This document shows, one piece after another, positions 33,264-41,919 of a stretch of DNA of 64,000 nt. How positions within the stretch are numbered: position 1 is the stretch's first letter; each line of letters opens with the position of its first letter. The notes under the pieces are model-generated. The model was not told where the DNA came from. It did no database searches and saw nothing but the letters and a program-made list of their open reading frames with translations. Origin of the DNA: Gracilaria vermiculophylla (taxonomy: Eukaryota > Rhodophyta > Florideophyceae > Gracilariales > Gracilariaceae). Location: positions 1,284,202 through 1,348,201 of the forward strand of contig JAHNZQ020003148.1 in the NCBI GenBank assembly GCA_019155205.2, in the 5' to 3' direction. Both the position numbers and the translations under genes were made by a program.

Positions 33264-35363
33264 CTACATGGTGGCGTCCCCCCCCCGCACGTCGCTCCCC
33301 ACGCAGTCCTCCACCAGCTCGCCAATCCTGCGCAGCGCCGCGCGGTTCTTCGCCGGCGCCGACAGGTCCATGCGCGCCACCGCCTCCTCGAAGCGCTGCA
33401 CCTTGCGCCGCTCCACGCGCGAGTCCGCCTCCATCTCCGCAAACACGCGCCGCACGGCGCTGTGGCTGCCCAGCCGCATGCCCAGCTGCAGCAGCATCGT
33501 GTACGTGATGCTGCTCGGCCAGATGCCCTTGTCCCTCATCAGCTGCAAAATGTCCATGGCGCCCTCAAAGTCGCCGCGCTTCGACGCGCCGTTGATCAGG
33601 CTCGAAAACGTGTACACATTCGGCTCGATGCCGTCGCGCTCCATGTCGTCCAGGATGCGCACGGCCTCCTCCATCTTGTTGGCCCTCGTCATGCCCGCAA
33701 TCATGCTCGTGTACGTCACCAGGTTCGGTTCGATGCCCTCCACCTTCATCTGCTCAAACACGCGCTTCATTTGGTCAAAGTGCTCATTGCGCCCCAGCAC
33801 GTCGATCACGGTCGAGTACGTGATCACATCCGGTTCGCAGCCGTCCGTGCTCCTCATCGTGTCCAAAATGGCCATGGCGCGGTCGCTGTTGCCGCTGCTG
33901 GCGCCGCGGCACGCCGTCAACAGCGCGTTGTACGTGATCACGTTGGGCTGGATGTTGGACGCCAGCATGTGCTTGTGCACCTCAAAGGCGCGCTCCAGCA
34001 GGTTGGCCCTGCCGCACAACGTGATCAGCGTGGTGAAGCACTCGCAGTTGGGGCGCAGCCCTCTGCACAGCATTTCGTCGTAGATTTCAAACGCCTCCCT
34101 CACGCGGTCCGACTTGGCCGCCGTGGCCATCAGCGCGTTGTACGACACCTCGTTGCACTGGATGCCCCTCTTCTCCATGTGCGTCTTGACCCTGAGCGCG
34201 CGGTCAAACTGCGGGCAGCCCAGGCTTGCCAGCGCCGACAGCAGCGTGTTGTACGTCACCAGGTCCGGCGCCACGCCGTGCGCGTTTTGCACAATGGACG
34301 CCGTGCCGCGCTCCGACTCCCTCTCCATCTGGGCCACCAGCTCAAACGCCTGGTCCAGCATGTTGCTCTTCCTCAGCCCGTTGATCACCGAGTTGTACGA
34401 GTAAATGTCCGGCTGGATGTTCCAGTCCTTCATTCTGGACAGGATGTTGAGCGCAATGTCAACCGAGCCCGAGCGCACGCAGCACGAGATGAGCACGTTG
34501 AACGAGACCACGTCGGGCGACACGCGGTGCTCGGCCATCTCCCGCAGCGTGCTGAACGCCACGTCCAGGCGCTGCTTTTTGGCGCACGCGTTGAGCAGCG
34601 CGTTGTACGAGTAGCGGTTGAGGTAGTAGCCGACCGAGTAGCACATCTCGGCAACGTGGCGCGCCTCGTCGATGAGGCCCACGCGGCTGAGCGCCACAAA
34701 CACAAAGTTGAACGAGCGCGGCCCGACGAGGTTGTGCACGTTGCCCGACTGCACGGCGTCGCTGAGCAGCTCAAAGCCGCGCACGGCCATGGGCCTGGTG
34801 GCGGCGCGCATGATGGACAGAAACAGGTGCGAGTACATGCGCGCCGTGAAGCTGTGCAGCAGGCGGGGTTGCGCCATGGCGGCCTCGATGAGGCGCACGC
34901 ACGCGGTGTAGCGGTGGCTCTGCACGCAGGCGTCGACGGTGCGCAGCAAGGCGGCGTACGAGATGGAGTGCAGCTCGCGCTCCACGAGGTGCGGCTGCAG
35001 GTGCAGCGGGGCAGGCTGCGACGCAGAGGCGGCGGCGGTGGGGGGGGAAGGGGAAGTGGAGGGCGCGGGGGAGGTCGAGGGCGAGGGCGAGGGCGAGGGC
35101 GAGGGCGAGGGCGAGGGCGAGGGCGAGGGCGAGGGCGAGGGCGAGGGCGAGGGCGAGGGCGAGGGCGAGGGCGAGGCGTCGCTGCCGCGCGGCGGGAGGG
35201 TGCGCGAGGCGGGGCGGGGGCGCGCCCTCTTGACAACTGGCAGCAGTTGCGACGGGGGCGGGCGGTCGACACGGCAGGCGCGCGGCGAGGCCGAAGACAG
35301 CGACGGCGACGGCGAAGGCGACGGCAGCAGGGCGGCGGGCGCCACGACGAAAGCGCCTTCCAT
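33264..35363 (-). CDS. Pentatricopeptide-repeat (PPR) protein, P class
   Basis: 699 residues from ATG at 35363 (MEGAFVV). The N-terminus is Ser/Arg/Pro-rich without acidic residues at first, fitting an organelle transit peptide, and includes a Ser-Pro run (residues about 64-95) encoded by a GAGGGC repeat. From about residue 190 to 640 there are tandem 35-residue PPRs with the signature VxYNALLxxCxxxxxxDxAxxxxxxMxxxGxxPDVxTY (for example PDVVSFNVLIS, PDLVTYNTLLSA, PNVITYNALLTA, PNLVTYTSMIAG, PNVYTFSSLING). About 12-13 repeats, no E/DYW editing domain and no SMR domain seen. P-class PPR proteins bind organelle RNAs and govern stability, processing or translation. It ends in DATM. Confidence 0.93.
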   Translation of the reverse strand: MEGAFVVAPAALLPSPSPSPSLSSASPRACRVDRPPPSQLLPVVKRARPRPASRTLPPRGSDASPSPSPSPSPSPSPSPSPSPSPSPSPSPSPSPSTSPAPSTSPSPPTAAASASQPAPLHLQPHLVERELHSISYAALLRTVDACVQSHRYTACVRLIEAAMAQPRLLHSFTARMYSHLFLSIMRAATRPMAVRGFELLSDAVQSGNVHNLVGPRSFNFVFVALSRVGLIDEARHVAEMCYSVGYYLNRYSYNALLNACAKKQRLDVAFSTLREMAEHRVSPDVVSFNVLISCCVRSGSVDIALNILSRMKDWNIQPDIYSYNSVINGLRKSNMLDQAFELVAQMERESERGTASIVQNAHGVAPDLVTYNTLLSALASLGCPQFDRALRVKTHMEKRGIQCNEVSYNALMATAAKSDRVREAFEIYDEMLCRGLRPNCECFTTLITLCGRANLLERAFEVHKHMLASNIQPNVITYNALLTACRGASSGNSDRAMAILDTMRSTDGCEPDVITYSTVIDVLGRNEHFDQMKRVFEQMKVEGIEPNLVTYTSMIAGMTRANKMEEAVRILDDMERDGIEPNVYTFSSLINGASKRGDFEGAMDILQLMRDKGIWPSSITYTMLLQLGMRLGSHSAVRRVFAEMEADSRVERRKVQRFEEAVARMDLSAPAKNRAALRRIGELVEDCVGSDVRGGDATM
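35077..35172. repeat. GAGGGC minisatellite (16 copies) inside the PPR coding region
   Basis: Sixteen uninterrupted GAGGGC units on the plus strand, read on the minus strand as alternating Ser-Pro. A multiple-of-three unit keeps the frame whatever the copy number. Confidence 0.95.
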
Positions 35364-35753
35364 GGGTGAACGGGGGCGGTGAAGGGGCGTGCGCGCTGTG
35401 GCGGTGGAGGGCGGCGGCGGCGGCGGCGGCGGCGGCGGCAGTGGCGGCGGCGGCAGCGTCAGGGGTAGCGGCAGCGGCAGCGGCAGCAGCAGCGGCAGCG
35501 GCAGCGGCAGCGGCAGTGACAGTGACAGCGGTAGCAGCGGTGGCAGTGGTAGCGGCAGCGGTAGAGCGACAGGCGCGGCGCGCGCCGCATGGCCGCGCGG
35601 CGCCGTCCATACATATCTCGGCGCGCAAGCGCAGATTTGCACGCGCGGCGCCTCGCGCCACGCACCACAAACGGCGGCGCATCTCGCGTCAGCGCTGGCG
35701 CGCAAGCGGCGGAACCGCTGGCGCAGCTGTGGGGCGCGTGGCACGGCGCACAC

Positions 35754-35830
35754 GCGGCCAGCGGCGCCACGCGGCCAGCGGCGCCACGCGGCCAGCGGCG
35801 CCACGCGGCCAGCGGCGCCACGCGGCCAGC
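35754..35830. repeat. 17-bp tandem repeat (about 4.5 copies)
   Basis: Unit GCGGCCAGCGGCGCCAC repeated four times exactly and then half again. It lies between the divergent PPR and Ala/Gly-rich protein genes. A second, longer duplication (about 45 bp, with CGATTGCGGGGCGCGCCG and GTTCACCGCGC) follows at about 35940-36025. Confidence 0.9.
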
Positions 35831-36098
35831 GCTCACGGCGCGCGAGCGTGCGGTGGCGCACGGCGCGCGCGCGTGCGTTGGTGGTGGTGCTCGGCGCGCT
35901 GAGTTCTGCGCGCGCGCCGATTGCGGGGCGGCGAGTTTGGGGGCGCGGCGCGCGCGCCGACTGCGGGGCGCGCCGTTCACCGCGCGGCGCGCGCGCCGAT
36001 TGCGGGGCGCGCCGTTCACCGCGCTTCGCCTTAAAGGCGGGCGCGCGCGCCGCCGCGCTGCCGCTCCGGCGCCACCGCCATTGCTCTCGCCATTCGCC

Positions 36099-36976
36099 AT
36101 GGCCATCGCCAGTGCCAGAGGCGCAATGCGCAGCGCCTCGCACGCACGCGCGACGCGCGCAATGGTGTGCGCGCTCGCGAGCTGCGCGCTGCTCACGCTG
36201 TCGCGGGCGACGCCGCTGCCGGCGGCGACGGCGGCGGCGGCGGCGGCGACGCCGGTGGCGGCGGCGCTGACGCTGCTGCCGCTGCAGGCGACGATCCGCG
36301 CCGAGGAGCACGCGCACAACGTGACGGTGACGATCAGCGGCTCGCTCAATGTGACGACGACGATCCGGCTGCCGCGCGCGCAGCTGCGGCGGCTGGCGGC
36401 GCGCGCGCGCACGCCGTGGAACGTGTCGGCGTCGCTGCACGTGGCGGCGCAGCACGGGCCGCTGTCGCTGTCGCTGGGCGCGGCGGCGGCGGCGGCGGCG
36501 CACAACCGCTCGGCGGCGGCGCGCGCGCGCGGCGGCGCGCTGGCGGCGGCCGACGCGCGCGCGGCCGGCGCGCGCGCGGCGGCGCTGGCCGTGCGCGCGC
36601 AACTGCGCGCGGGCGGCGCGCGCGCGCGCTCGCTGGCGGCCGCGCACAGCTCCAGCGAGCGCACGGCGGCCGCGGCCGCGCTGGCCGCGGCGCGCGGCTG
36701 CGTGTCGCTGGGCACCAAGCGCGGCGGCGCAGCGCGCGCGCGGCGCGCCTGCATGCAGCGCTCCGACGGCGGCGGCGGCGGCGGCGCGGCGCGCGCGGTG
36801 CGGCAGGCGGCGTCGGTGGGCGAGGCGGGCAGGGCGGCGGAGGCGGCGGTGCGCGGCGCGTTCGCGGCGACCGACTCGGCGGGCGACGATGGGGCGGCGG
36901 CGTCGGCCAGCAGCGCGTCGGCGCGCAACTCGTCGGCGCGCGCGCGCGCGGCGGGCGCGTCGGGGCGGCTGGCGGC

Positions 36977-37016
<40 letters not shown>

Positions 37017-37241
37017 ACGCAGACGCGCGCGCTGGCGCTGCAGAGCGGCGGCGGCAGCGGCGCGGCGGCGGCGGGCGACGGGGCGCTGACGCGCACGCGC
37101 GCGCGCGGCGGCGGCGGAGGCGGCGGCGTGGCGCTGGGCTTTGGGCGCGGGGGGCGCGGCGGCAGCGGCGCGGCGGCCAGCGGCGCGGCGCGCGCCACGG
37201 GTGGCAGTGGACAGGTGGCCGAGGTGGCGCGCGCGCGGTGA
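36099..37241 (+). CDS. Secreted Ala/Gly-rich protein with N-glycosylation sites
   Basis: 380 residues from ATG at 36099; an in-frame ATG at 36162 (MVCALASCALLTLS) would give a tighter signal peptide. After the hydrophobic leader comes a beta-like segment NVTVTISGSLNVTTTIRLP with several Asn-X-Ser/Thr sequons (also NVSAS, NRS, NSS), then long Ala/Arg helical stretches, and a Gly-rich C-terminal third with homopolymeric Gly. Of the frames here, only this one shows a signal peptide, sequons and a stop that fits. Composition is distorted by the extreme GC of the region, so real domains may be masked. A wall or matrix glycoprotein is likely. It is divergent from the PPR gene. Confidence 0.55.
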
Positions 37242-37470
37242 CGGCGCGCCACCGCGCGCGTGCGCTGGCTGATGGCGCCGCCGGCGGCGGTGGCGGCGGC
37301 GGCGCTGCCGCAGCCGCAGCCGCCGCGCGCCACGCGCGGCGCCTCGCCACGCTCTGCGCCGCACGCCGCACCGTTGGCTGCTCGCGCCGCCGTTGGCTGC
37401 TCGCGCCGCCGCTGGCTGCGCGCCCCGCGCCGCATCCTCTCCGCACTCATATCTCTTTCTCACCCGACAC

Positions 37471-37597
37471 TGTTGCGATCGCACTCTTAAAGCGCCCCTG
37501 CTGAGCCCCACCCCCTTTCCTTCTTCCCCCACACACACACGCTGTTGCGATCGCGCGATCGCACCCATAAATCGCCCCAGCCGAGCCCCCCACCACG
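37471..37597 (+). promoter_or_regulatory. Duplicated GCGATCGC promoter module upstream of the desaturase
   Basis: Two related units of about 50 bp: TGTTGCGATCGCACTCTTAA.. at 37471 and TGTTGCGATCGCGCGATCGC.. at 37543. Each carries a GCGATCGC palindrome, an AT-rich hexamer (TCTTAAAG or CCATAAAT) and a following GCCCC..GAGCCCC block. They lie 115-240 nt before the ATG at 37712 and are followed by a long pyrimidine tract, so they look like duplicated core-promoter elements. Confidence 0.4.
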
Positions 37598-37711
37598 CGC
37601 TCTTCCCTCCCCCGCCACCCTCCCCCCCCTCCCTCCCCCGCTTCCTCCCTCATTCCCTCGCCCCCTCCCTCCTCCGCACGTTGCGTCATCGGTGCAACCG
37701 TGTTGCGCGCC

Positions 37712-37900
37712 ATGCAGCCGATCGCGCGGCGCTACTTTACGACGGCGGCGTGCTTCACGGCGGCGTCGTGCATCATCGCGGCGCTGGTGGTGACGCGCAC
37801 GTCGGTGCGCACGTACATGTTCCTGCCGGTGCTGGCGGCGCAGCTGGAGGTGGTGGCGTGGCTGTACGACCTGCGCGTGAAGCGGCGCGCGGCGCGGCGC

Positions 37901-37935
<35 letters not shown>

Positions 37936-39367
37936 GTCGGGCGCGGCGGCCGAGGCCAAGGCGGCGGCCAAGGGCAAGGCGGGCGGCGGCGACGCGGTGT
38001 ACAGCTGGCAGCAGCTGGCGCAGCACAACCACGAGGAGTCGGCGTGGATCGCGGTGCACGGCGAGGTGTACGACGTGACGCAGTTTGTGGACCGGCACCC
38101 CGGCGGGCGCGAGCTGCTGCTGCTGGCGGTGGGGCGCGACGCGACGGACGTGTTCGAGTCGTACCACGCGTTCTCGGAGGCGCCGCGGCGCGCGCTGGGC
38201 GCGATGCGCATCGGGGCGCTGGGGTCGTTCGAGCACCCGGTGTACAAGCGCGACTCGGGCTTCTACCGCGACGCGCGCGCGGCGGTGCGCGCGTACTTTG
38301 CGCGCGCGCGCGTGGCGCGGCGCGGCGCGCGCGCGGCGGTGGCGCGCATGGCGCCGGTGTACGCGCTGCTGGCGGCGTCGTTCTACGGGGCGTTTGTGGC
38401 GCGCGGCGTGGCGCTGCCGCTGCGCGCGGCGCTGGCGCTGCTCATGGGCGTGTGCCAGGGCATGCCGCTGACGGGGTGGATGCACGACGCGTCGCACGCG
38501 GCGGTGGGCGCGTCGGAGCGCTGGTGGTGGGCGGTGGGGCGGCTGTCGCTGGACTACGTCGCGGGCGCGTCCATGGTGTCGTGGCGCAACCAGCACGTCA
38601 TGGGGCACCATGTGTACACCAACGTGATGGGCGCCGACCCGGACCTGCCCACGTCGCTGCACGCGGACGCGCGGCGGCTGGTGCGGCAGCAGCGCTGGGC
38701 GCCGCTGTACCGCTGGCAGCACCTGTACCTGCCGCCGCTGTACGGGCTGCTGGCGCTCAAGGCGCGCGTGCAGGACGTGAGCGAGGTGTTCTGGCGCCTC
38801 ACCAACGGCCCCATCCGCGTGAACCCCATCGCCGTGCAGGACTACGTGCGGCTGGTGTCGTCCAAGAGCGTGTGGCTGTTCTACCGGCTGGTGGTGCCGC
38901 TGGCGGTGGCGCGCGCGCTGCCGCCGCCGCACGTCGCGCTGCTGGCCGCGCTCGTCGAGCTCACCACCGGCTACTGGCTGGCGTTCAACTTCCAGGTGAG
39001 TCACGTGTCGAGCGAGGCGCACTTTCTCTTCTCCGACGTGCGCCGCCGCGCCGCGCACAAGTGCCCGGCCGCCTTTGACGACGAGTGGGCGCACTCGCAG
39101 CTGCGCACCACGGTGGACTACGCGCACGGCAGCGCCGCCGCCGCGTGGCTGTCGGGCGCGCTCAACTACCAGACCGTGCACCACCTGTTCCCCACCGTCA
39201 GCCAGTACCACTACGCCGCCATCACGCCCATCGTCATGCGCGTGGCCGAGCGCCACGGGCTGCGCTTCAACGTGCTGCCGGGCTTTGGCGCCGCGCTGCG
39301 CGCGCACCTGCGCCACCTGCGCCGCATGGGGCGCGCCGGCCAGCGCGCCCCGCTCGCGCTCGACTGA
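37712..39367 (+). CDS. Cytochrome b5-fused front-end acyl desaturase
   Basis: 551 residues from ATG at 37712. Residues 1-55 are an unusual hydrophobic N-terminal extension (two likely membrane segments), then an Arg/Ala/Lys-rich linker to about 92. A cytochrome b5 domain follows with the heme motif HPGG (129-132) and second heme ligand in SYHAF (152). The desaturase part has the three histidine boxes HDASH (258-262), QHVMGHH (294-300) and QTVHH (487-491); Gln as first residue of box 3 is the mark of front-end (delta-5/6/8/4) enzymes. These insert double bases-saving unsaturations between an existing double bond and the carboxyl end, using cyt b5 electrons in the ER or plastid envelope. Red algae need delta-6 and delta-5 activities for arachidonate and EPA. 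Regioselectivity cannot be read from sequence. Confidence 0.94.
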
Positions 39368-39793
39368 CTCTGTCGGCGACTCTGTCGGCCGCTCTGTCGG
39401 TGAGCGCGTGAGCGCGTGAGCGCGGTGAGCGCCGCGCGCGGCGCGCGCCGAGCGGGCGCGTAAAAGCACACGCGCGGCGCGCGCGCAGCGGGCGCGCGGC
39501 AATGCGCTCTGCGCTGCGCTGCGCTGCGCGGCGCGCGCGCCCCCCCAAGCAAATGCTCCCCTCTCCCGTTGTCGCCTTCTTTTTTTGCATTGCGCACTGC
39601 GCCGCGTTGCATTGCGGCCGCCGCCGTCGTGGCCGCGCGCGCCGCGCCGCGTTTGATGCACAGCGCGCTTCGCCTGCGCGCCCTCTGCGCGCGGCGCGCG
39701 TATTTAGGCGGTGAGCGGCGGCGGCGGCGGGGCGCGCTCACCGGGCGCGGCGGCGCGGCGGGGGCGGGGGGTCATCGCGCGCGCGCCGCCGCA
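39368..39793. other. Intergenic region, desaturase to small protein
   Basis: Begins with tandem CTCTGTCGG units (39368-39400) and GTGAGCGC repeats, then GC-rich unstructured DNA. A TATTTAG element at about 39700 lies 90 nt before the next ATG and is the only AT-rich spot, so it may be the core promoter. Confidence 0.4.
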
Positions 39794-40203
39794 ATGGGCG
39801 TCATTGTGTCGCGCTACCTGGACGCGCGCTGCAACGAGGGCGCCATCGTCAAGTTTGTGCTGGACAGCGTGCGCCTCGTCAAGCTGCTGTGCACCTCGCG
39901 CGCGCCCTTCCCGCACCTCACCCCGTGGAACGTCATCCGCCTGCGCGACCACGACGACGACGGCGGCGGCGGCGGCGGCGGCGGCGACGGCGCGGAGCGC
40001 GGCGACGCGGCGCACGGCGGCGCGCGGCCGCGCCTGCCGCCGTGCTGCGCGTGCGCGCTGTGCCGCGGCGCCGAGCGCGAGGCCGCGCGCGCCGACGCGC
40101 TCAAGCGCGCCGCCGCCGCCGCGCGCGACGCCGAGGCGCGCGGCGACCTGCTGTACACGCGCGGCGGCGGCGGCGGCGCGCGCGACGAGAGCCACGCCGT
40201 GTG

Positions 40204-40204
<1 letters not shown>
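39794..40204 (+). CDS. Small protein with N-myristoylation motif, unknown function
   Basis: 136 residues from ATG at 39794. It begins MGVIVSRYLDARCNEG: Gly2 with Ser6 is the N-myristoyltransferase consensus. Residues 15-50 (IVKFVLDSVRLVKLLCTSRAPFPHLTPWNVIRL) look like a folded helical segment. After an Asp/Gly-rich loop comes a Cys cluster (CCACALCRGAE), an Ala-rich helix and a Gly tail. The non-repetitive first 50 residues with Trp, Phe, Asn and Ile in a GC-extreme region argue for a real gene. No family recognised; membrane association through lipid is inferred. Confidence 0.6.
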
Positions 40205-40240
<36 letters not shown>

Positions 40241-40433
40241 GCGCTCCCCCGCGCGGCGCGCGCGCCGCCGCCGCGCCCGAGAGGTGCGGCCGCGGCGGCG
40301 GCTGCACCGGCGCAAGCTCGCAGTGACAACAAAAACTAAATGACTTTTGGCGTTTTTTTCTTTTTTGTTTTGTTTTCGGCGTCCGTTGCACGGCGCTGCG
40401 CCCAAAAAAAGAAAAGAGGCGCCGCGCGCGCGC

Positions 40434-40461
40434 TCACATGCAGCCGACGTGCGCGCGGCGC

Positions 40462-40497
<36 letters not shown>

Positions 40498-41210
40498 GCG
40501 GCGGGCGAGGGGGGGGCGCGCGCGGCGGCGGGCGGCGGCGACGGCGGCGCGAACGGCGAGGCAAAGTGCGGCGGCGGCGGCGGCGGCGGCGGCGCGGCGG
40601 CGGCGGCGGCGGCGGCGGACAGCTGGCGGATGACGAGCTCCAGCCGCTCGATGGTGCGCTCGTACTGCAGCGCCACGCGCGTGAGGCGCTGGTTCTCGCG
40701 CTGCATGTCGGCGATGCGCGCCTGCAGCAGCGCCGCCTCGCGCACGCGCCGCAGCCGGCAGCGCTCGGCCGACTCGCGGTTGCGCAGCCGCCGCAGGATG
40801 CGCCGCTCCGTGTCGCTCAGCTTGGCGTCCTTGCGCCGGCCCTCGCGGATGGCGCGCTCGCGCCGCTCCAGGATGCTCTTGGCCGACGGCGGCATCACCG
40901 CCGTGGCGCGCAGCGCCGCCGCCGCCGCCGCCTGCTGCGGCGGCGGCGGCGGCGGCGGGGGCGGGGGCTGCGGCGGGGGCTGAGCGTGCGCGCGCTTGCG
41001 CAGCGGCGGCGACGACTGGGCGCGGCCGGCGGCGGCGGCGGCGGCGGCGGGGGGGGGCAGCGGCGGCGACGCGGCGGGGGCGTGCAGGAAGGCGCTGAGC
41101 GGCGAAAAGTCGTGCTGCACGCCGCGCGGCGACGGGAACAGCGGCGACAGCAGCGCGTGGCACGGCTTGGAGTGCGACACGGCCAGGATCTCGTCGACGA
41201 TGTCGGCCAT
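40434..41210 (-). CDS. bZIP transcription factor
   Basis: 258 residues from ATG at 41210 ([11 protein letters not shown]). The basic region at about 135-157 is [20 protein letters not shown] with the invariant N144-x7-R152 (NRESAERCR); the zipper follows at about 160-196 with heptad hydrophobics ([37 protein letters not shown]). The N-terminal 110 residues are Pro/Ala/Gln-rich with an acidic start and an aromatic [10 protein letters not shown] segment that could activate transcription. The C-terminus is Pro/Ala-rich and ends VGCM. The NRESAERCR signature is of the plant/CREB-like type. DNA target and pathway unknown. Immediately upstream is a 92-nt G run. Confidence 0.92.
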
Positions 41211-41294
41211 GGCGGGGGCGGGCGGGGCGGGGCGGGGAGCGGCGCGGGGGGAAGGGGGCGCGGCGGGGGGGGGGGGGGCGGGGCGGCGCGGGGG

Positions 41295-41295
<1 letters not shown>

Positions 41296-41387
<92 letters not shown>
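41296..41387. repeat. Poly-G tract (92 nt)
   Basis: Uninterrupted G run on the plus strand, 86 nt upstream of the bZIP start codon (which reads on the minus strand, so the mRNA or promoter would carry poly-C). Shorter G runs flank it on both sides (41264-41278). G-quadruplex formation is expected, and the true length is uncertain because of sequencing limits. Confidence 0.95.
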
Positions 41388-41388
<1 letters not shown>

Positions 41389-41919
41389 AGCGCGGCGATG
41401 CGCGCGGCAGCTTTTTGTAGCGAGCGCGCGGCGGCGGGGGGGCGCGCGCGGCGCGGCGCGCCCAAGCGCGCGGCGCCACGCGTGCGCACGGCTGCGCGGG
41501 GGGGCGGGGGGGGGGCGCGCGGCGTGCGCGCGCCGCGCGCGGCGCGGCGCGCTTACATGCGGGAGCGCGCGCGCCCAAGTTGGCGCGCTGGCGGCAGGCG
41601 CGCGGCGGCGGCGCTGACACGCGCTGTCAGCAGCCGCCGCGCGCGCCAGCGCGCGGCGCGCGCGGAAAGCGCCGCGCCGCGCTGCGCGCAGCCAAACGGC
41701 GCCGCCGCGCGTGGCACGCGCCGCGCCGCGCGCGCGCGCGCCGCCCTCTGCCGCGCTGCTGCTGCTCACCGCGAACGGCCGCCGCTCGCAACGCCTCCCT
41801 TCTTCCTCTGCTCCGCGCGCCCAACAGCGCCGCTCGCAGCTGCTCGTTACCTGCGCTCTGCCCGCCAAAAAGCGTCGCTCTCAACTGCTCCCTTGTTGCT
41901 CTGCTGTGCCCGGCGGCGC
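41388..41919. other. Intergenic, GC-rich, with a degenerate 43-bp tandem repeat
   Basis: No gene supported. Between about 41775 and 41925 three imperfect units of about 43 bp share GCCGCTCGCAACTGCTCC-type cores followed by CTGCGCTCTGC. It would hold the 3' end of the GT-sulfotransferase transcript and part of the bZIP promoter. Confidence 0.5.

Noticed and set aside
31665..35369. 1,234-codon plus-strand frame
   Set aside because: Antisense to the CPOX-like and PPR genes, no motifs, composition typical of GC-rich antisense.
36346..37504. Alternative long frames opposite and beside the Ala/Gly-rich protein
   Set aside because: No signal peptide, sequons or motif; pure Arg/Ala/Pro. The chosen frame is better but still only moderately supported.
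33264..37568. 1,434-codon minus-strand frame containing the PPR protein
   Set aside because: Upstream of 35363 the translation is Arg/Ala/Gly noise antisense to the signal-peptide protein at 36099-37241; the PPR start at 35363 is sufficient.
37487..39661. 724-codon minus-strand frame rich in His/Arg/Gln
   Set aside because: Antisense shadow of the desaturase, whose heme and histidine-box motifs are unambiguous.
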